Positions 38,449 through 41,321 of a stretch of 41,321 nucleotides of DNA are shown here, in pieces. Each line of letters opens with the position of its first letter. Within the stretch, counting starts at the first letter, position 1. Made by a program: the position numbers and the translations under genes. The DNA is from an uncultured Bacteroidales bacterium (GTDB taxonomy: Bacteria; Bacteroidota; Bacteroidia; Bacteroidales; Muribaculaceae). The stretch lies in the NCBI GenBank assembly GCA_902787185.1, contig CADAFP010000044.1, positions 1 through 41,321 of the forward strand, read 5' to 3'. Under the pieces are notes generated by a model. It had not been told where the DNA came from. It ran no database searches and worked only from the letters and a program-made list of their open reading frames with translations.

Positions 38449-39972
38449 ATGTTTAACGACAACGACAAAAAGTTGATGGCCAGCAAGGATATCACCGAGG
38501 CCGTCATTGAAGCACAACTCAAGCGGTTTGAGACGGGTTTCCCGTGGCTCAAGCTCGAGGCTGCTGCAACCGTGGGCAAGGGCATCACCCGCCTCGATGC
38601 CAAGCAGCAGGCACAGTGCATCAAGGTGTGGAAGGAGTTCCAATCAGGCGGTGCCATCATCGAGAAGTTCCAGCCTGCTTCAGGCGCTGCGAGCCGCATG
38701 TTCAAGAATCTGTTCGCATTTATCAACGAGGGTAAGTCGGCTCCCGAAACCGACTTTGAGAAACAATTCTTTGAGGGCATTACCCTGTTCGCCTTCTATC
38801 CCCAGTTGAACAAGACCTGTGTGAACCTGTACCAGAGTAACGTGAGCGAACTGACCGCTGCTGGCCGCTATGCCGATGTGCTGAAGGCGCTGCTGCTGCC
38901 CGAAGGCATGAACTACGGCTCATTGCCTAAAGGTCTGCTCAAGTTCCACCGCGCTGCTGCCGGCACCGTTCACACGCCGCTCGAGGAACATCTGGAGGAA
39001 GGTGCCCAATATGCCGCCGACGTGGACCGCCACGTGAGCATCCACTTCACCGTCTCGCCCGAGCATCGCCAGGGCTTCGAGAGGCTTATCCGCGCCAAGG
39101 TGCCCTTGATGGAGAAGGTGTGGGGTGTGAAATATGACATTTCGTTGAGCGAGCAGAAGGCCTCGACCGATACCATAGCCGTGAATATGGACAACACGCC
39201 CTATCGGGATGGCAAGGGCAACCTCTTGTTCCGTCCCGCAGGTCATGGTGCCCTGCTTGAAAACCTCAACGAGCGTGATGCCGACGTCGTGTTCATTAAG
39301 AATGTGGACAATGTGGTGCCCCTGCGCTTGCGCAGCGTGAGCACGCGCTATAAGAAAATCATCGGCGGTTACCTCGTGCAGGTGCAGCGCCAGTTGAAGA
39401 AGTATCTTGAAGCACTGGATGCGGGTAATGTCAAGAGTGCTGACCTCAAGTCGATGCTGCGTTATGCCCGCCAGACGCTCTGCATCATCGACAAGGCAAC
39501 CGACGCCATGGACGATGCCGCCCTGGCCGCATGGTTGCATGACAAGTTCAACCGTCCCATCCGCGTGTGTGGCGTGGTGCCCAATGAGGGTGAACCTGGC
39601 GGAGGCCCCTATCTGGCCTATAACGCCGACGGCTCCGCCTCGCCCCAGATTCTCGAGTCGGCCCAGATCAATCCTGACGACGCTGCCGCTGTCGAAATGA
39701 TGAAGAGCGGCACCCACTTCAACCCCGTTGACCTGGTGTGCTACATCAAGGACTACAAGGGCATCAAGTTTGACCTGCGCAAGTTCGTCGATCCCGAGAC
39801 AGGCTTCATTAGTGTCAAGAGCAAGGACGGCGTGGACATCAAGGCTTTGGAATTGCCGGGCTTGTGGAATGGTTCGATGAGCAATTGGAATACCGTGTTT
39901 GTCGAGGTTCCTATCGATACCTTTAACCCTGTCAAAACCGTTAATGACCTGTTGCGCCGCAACCATCAGTAA
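38449..39972 (+). CDS. DUF4301-family protein, nucleotidyltransferase-like
   Basis: This is a cytosolic protein of 507 residues with no signal peptide. It belongs to the DUF4301 family found widely in Bacteroidota. The early motif KFQPASGAASRMFK and the later FRPAGHGALLENLNERDADV followed by FIKNVDNV look like the nucleotide-binding loop and the sugar/metal site of UDP-sugar pyrophosphorylases, so a nucleotidyltransferase fold is likely; the actual substrate is unknown. The ending WNGSMSNWNTVFVEVP is also conserved in the family. An exported thioredoxin gene follows 18 bases later in the same direction, so they are probably co-transcribed, although the predicted compartments differ. Confidence 0.85.
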   Translation: MFNDNDKKLMASKDITEAVIEAQLKRFETGFPWLKLEAAATVGKGITRLDAKQQAQCIKVWKEFQSGGAIIEKFQPASGAASRMFKNLFAFINEGKSAPETDFEKQFFEGITLFAFYPQLNKTCVNLYQSNVSELTAAGRYADVLKALLLPEGMNYGSLPKGLLKFHRAAAGTVHTPLEEHLEEGAQYAADVDRHVSIHFTVSPEHRQGFERLIRAKVPLMEKVWGVKYDISLSEQKASTDTIAVNMDNTPYRDGKGNLLFRPAGHGALLENLNERDADVVFIKNVDNVVPLRLRSVSTRYKKIIGGYLVQVQRQLKKYLEALDAGNVKSADLKSMLRYARQTLCIIDKATDAMDDAALAAWLHDKFNRPIRVCGVVPNEGEPGGGPYLAYNADGSASPQILESAQINPDDAAAVEMMKSGTHFNPVDLVCYIKDYKGIKFDLRKFVDPETGFISVKSKDGVDIKALELPGLWNGSMSNWNTVFVEVPIDTFNPVKTVNDLLRRNHQ

Positions 39973-39990
39973 ATGACGAGACAATAAGTT

Positions 39991-40455
39991 ATGCTCAGAA
40001 AACTATTGTTCATGGTGTTGCTCATGGCGGCAGCAATGTCTGCGCAAGATGCTGTCGCTCAGCAATATGGTCTCGCTTATGACGGTGACCTGGACACCAT
40101 CTATACTGTCCGTCCCATCAACCAGGAGGAATTTAGGGAGCGTATCGCCGACTGGACCGCCCGCGATTGGGTGATGGTCAGTGAGCGCCCTGTGGTGGTG
40201 GACTTCTATGCCGACTGGTGCCAACCTTGCAAGCGCCTGGATGCCATCTTGCGCCAGGTCGCCCAGCACTATGAGGGAACGGTTGACTTTTACCGCATCG
40301 ATGTGGACAAGAACAGCGAGATCAGCGACGTGTTCCAGATTCGCAGCGTGCCGTTTCTGCTCATCTGCCCGCTCAAAGGCGAGCCCAAGAGTGTCATCGG
40401 CGTGTACCCCCAAAAGGAATTCATCCGCGTCATCAACCAGGCATTGAGCCAATAA
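39991..40455 (+). CDS. Exported thioredoxin-family protein
   Basis: This protein of 154 residues has a signal peptide (about 1-23, ending QDAVAQ), so it acts in the periplasm, probably in disulfide exchange. The thioredoxin fold covers about 50-150: VVVDFYADWCQPCKRL with the redox pair Cys77-Cys80 (WCQPC), then FYRIDVDKNSEISDVFQI and the cis-proline loop RSVPFLLI. The middle residues QP differ from the GP of classical thioredoxin, so its redox potential may differ. It lacks the DUF4369 or AhpC/TSA-type extensions common in Bacteroidota thiol oxidoreductases. It lies 18 bases behind the DUF4301 gene, and a perfect 18-bp hairpin follows. Confidence 0.9.
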   Translation: MLRKLLFMVLLMAAAMSAQDAVAQQYGLAYDGDLDTIYTVRPINQEEFRERIADWTARDWVMVSERPVVVDFYADWCQPCKRLDAILRQVAQHYEGTVDFYRIDVDKNSEISDVFQIRSVPFLLICPLKGEPKSVIGVYPQKEFIRVINQALSQ

Positions 40456-40484
40456 CGGCAAACCGTCACATCGAGAAGTGTATA

Positions 40485-40532
40485 TAAATTTTGCACACAT
40501 GGCAACATTGTTTACCATGTGTGCAAAATTTA
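40485..40532. terminator. Perfect 18-bp inverted repeat after the thioredoxin gene
   Basis: TAAATTTTGCACACATGG (40485-40502) and its exact complement (40515-40532) enclose a 12-base loop. The outer A/T part of the stem provides a T-run, so it can act as an intrinsic terminator before the rpsF promoter. Confidence 0.7.
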
Positions 40533-40616
40533 TTGTGTGGCATGACGCCACTTGAATTTACCATCATTGAAAAGCAAGGAAAAAGGGAAAAAATGAAGAA
40601 AAATTGCTTGAAGTGG

Positions 40617-40646
40617 TTGCTGATTCAAAAATTTTGTGTAACTTTG
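40617..40646 (+). promoter_or_regulatory. Promoter of the rpsF-rpsR ribosomal operon
   Basis: TTG at 40617-40619, 19 bases, TAACTTTG at 40639-40646. Start of transcription near 40653 gives a leader of about 44 bases. Confidence 0.65.
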
Positions 40647-40696
40647 CCCCGCTTTTTTGGCAAAACTTTTATTAATCAACTTATTTTTAACGATTT

Positions 40697-40973
40697 ATGA
40701 ACAAGTACGAAACCGTTTTCATTTTGACTCCCGTTTTGTCTGATGATCAGATGAAGGAAACGGTAGACCGCTTTCCGTCGCGATGAGAAGGTGATCCGTT
40801 TCCTCACTTTCCGTCTGGACAAGTATGCTGCCGAGTACGCTATCAAGCGTCGCGCCGTCCGCAAGGCTAAGCAGGAAGAGCGTGCCGCTCAGGAGGCTGC
40901 CGAGAAGGAAGCTCCCGTAGTGGTTGAGGAGGCTCCCGTAGCTGCCGAAGAGGCCCCCGCTGCCGAGGCATGA
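40697..40973 (+). pseudogene. rpsF: Ribosomal protein S6 gene with a large internal deletion and frameshift
   Basis: S6 binds the central domain of 16S rRNA together with S18. The first 24 codons are a normal S6 start ([20 protein letters not shown]). At about 40771-40778 the sequence jumps to the family's late block [20 protein letters not shown] in another frame, so the 5' piece stops at 40784-40786 and the 3' piece (about 40776-40973) has no start of its own except a GTG at 40791. About 53 residues (some 160 bases), including the WGLKKLAYPI core, are missing. The C-terminal tail rich in Ala, Glu and Val (residues 30-60 of the 3' piece) is a normal lineage-specific extension. S6 is nearly universal, and rpsR directly downstream is intact, so an assembly error is the likeliest cause. 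Confidence 0.85.
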
Positions 40974-41015
40974 GAAAAACCAAATGAGTAAAACTTAATT
41001 AAGGAAGTAAAAACA

Positions 41016-41303
41016 ATGGCACAAGAACAAATGAGGCCCAACAATCAGGGCGAAATCCGTTACCTGACTCCGCTGTCAGTTGACACCCGCAAGAAGAAAT
41101 ACTGCCGTTTCAAACGTAGCGGTATCAAGTACATCGACTACAAGGATCCCGAATTCTTGAAGAAGTTCCTCAACGAGCAAGGCAAAATCCTGCCCCGCCG
41201 CATCACTGGTACCTCGCTGAAATTCCAGCGCCGCGTGGCTAAGGCCGTGAAGCGTGCCCGTCATCTGGCATTGCTGCCCTATGTGACCGACTTGATGAAA
41301 TAA
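41016..41303 (+). CDS. rpsR: 30S ribosomal protein S18
   Basis: This protein of 95 residues is part of the small-subunit platform, where it pairs with S6. The family core is complete: [44 protein letters not shown] and [21 protein letters not shown] single cysteine (YCRFK) remains. It starts 42 bases after rpsF, the standard arrangement in Bacteroidota, where rplI (L9) normally follows; that gene would lie just beyond the window. Length is normal and no defect is seen. Confidence 0.96.
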   Translation: MAQEQMRPNNQGEIRYLTPLSVDTRKKKYCRFKRSGIKYIDYKDPEFLKKFLNEQGKILPRRITGTSLKFQRRVAKAVKRARHLALLPYVTDLMK

Positions 41304-41321
41304 ACAACCCGATTACACAAA

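Noticed and set aside
40491-40700. A 69-codon plus-strand frame between thioredoxin and rpsF
   Set aside because: It runs through the terminator hairpin and the rpsF promoter and ends at the rpsF start; it has no homologous look.

Overview
The window comes from a member of the Bacteroidales (Bacteroidota), probably a gut Prevotellaceae or Muribaculaceae relative; the genus cannot be fixed from sequence alone. The reasons are: promoters of the Bacteroidota type (TTG, 19-21 bases, TAnnTTTG) precede many genes; Shine-Dalgarno sites are absent; there is a SusC/SusD pair; many exported proteins have outer-membrane barrels, BspA-type leucine-rich repeats or dockerin-like C-termini; and a tmRNA encodes the tag GENNYALAA. 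Coding DNA is GC-rich and the intergenic DNA is AT-rich.

Layout. 1-7700: the 3' part of htpG (broken by a frameshifting deletion), a secreted dockerin-like protein, an OmpA-family porin with a two-promoter leader, a small outer-membrane barrel, a DUF4369-type lipoprotein, and a dipeptidyl-peptidase IV-like S9 peptidase. 7800-17860: seven minus-strand genes, apparently one operon behind one good promoter. In transcription order they are a TPR protein, an outer-membrane barrel, an exported caspase-like/LRR protein, a short coiled-coil paralogue, a 13-repeat TPR protein, a membrane-anchored TIR protein and a small RyR-domain protein. 17960-21280: a VanX-type D-Ala-D-Ala dipeptidase lipoprotein, and a divergent membrane protein with Rossmann domains and a C-terminal RyR domain. 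21388-21679: tmRNA. 22014-23987: a BspA-like LRR protein with a dockerin-like end.

24099-34495 is a minus-strand polysaccharide utilisation locus: susC, susD, a multidomain GH43-like protein, a GH144/glycoamylase-like lipoprotein and a GH3 beta-glucosidase. The GH144-like plus GH3 pairing suggests beta-1,2-glucan as a substrate, but that is inference. 34787-38327 holds a 47-codon remnant of cbiA, a macrodomain-like gene overlapping a DEDDy 3'-5' exonuclease gene, and a RelA-type (p)ppGpp synthetase with a degenerate hydrolase domain. 38449-41303 holds a DUF4301 protein, an exported thioredoxin, and the rpsF-rpsR ribosomal operon, with rpsF internally deleted.

The most promising candidate for an undescribed system is 7807-21281. 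It brings together TIR, caspase, TPR and RyR modules, several of them with export signals, so that the parts are predicted to lie on both sides of the inner membrane and reach the outer membrane. Three of its proteins share one N-terminal design (signal peptide, small beta-sandwich, coiled coil), and RyR domains occur at both ends. A signalling or defence role is an inference from domain content. The damaged htpG and rpsF near the two window edges look like assembly errors until shown otherwise.
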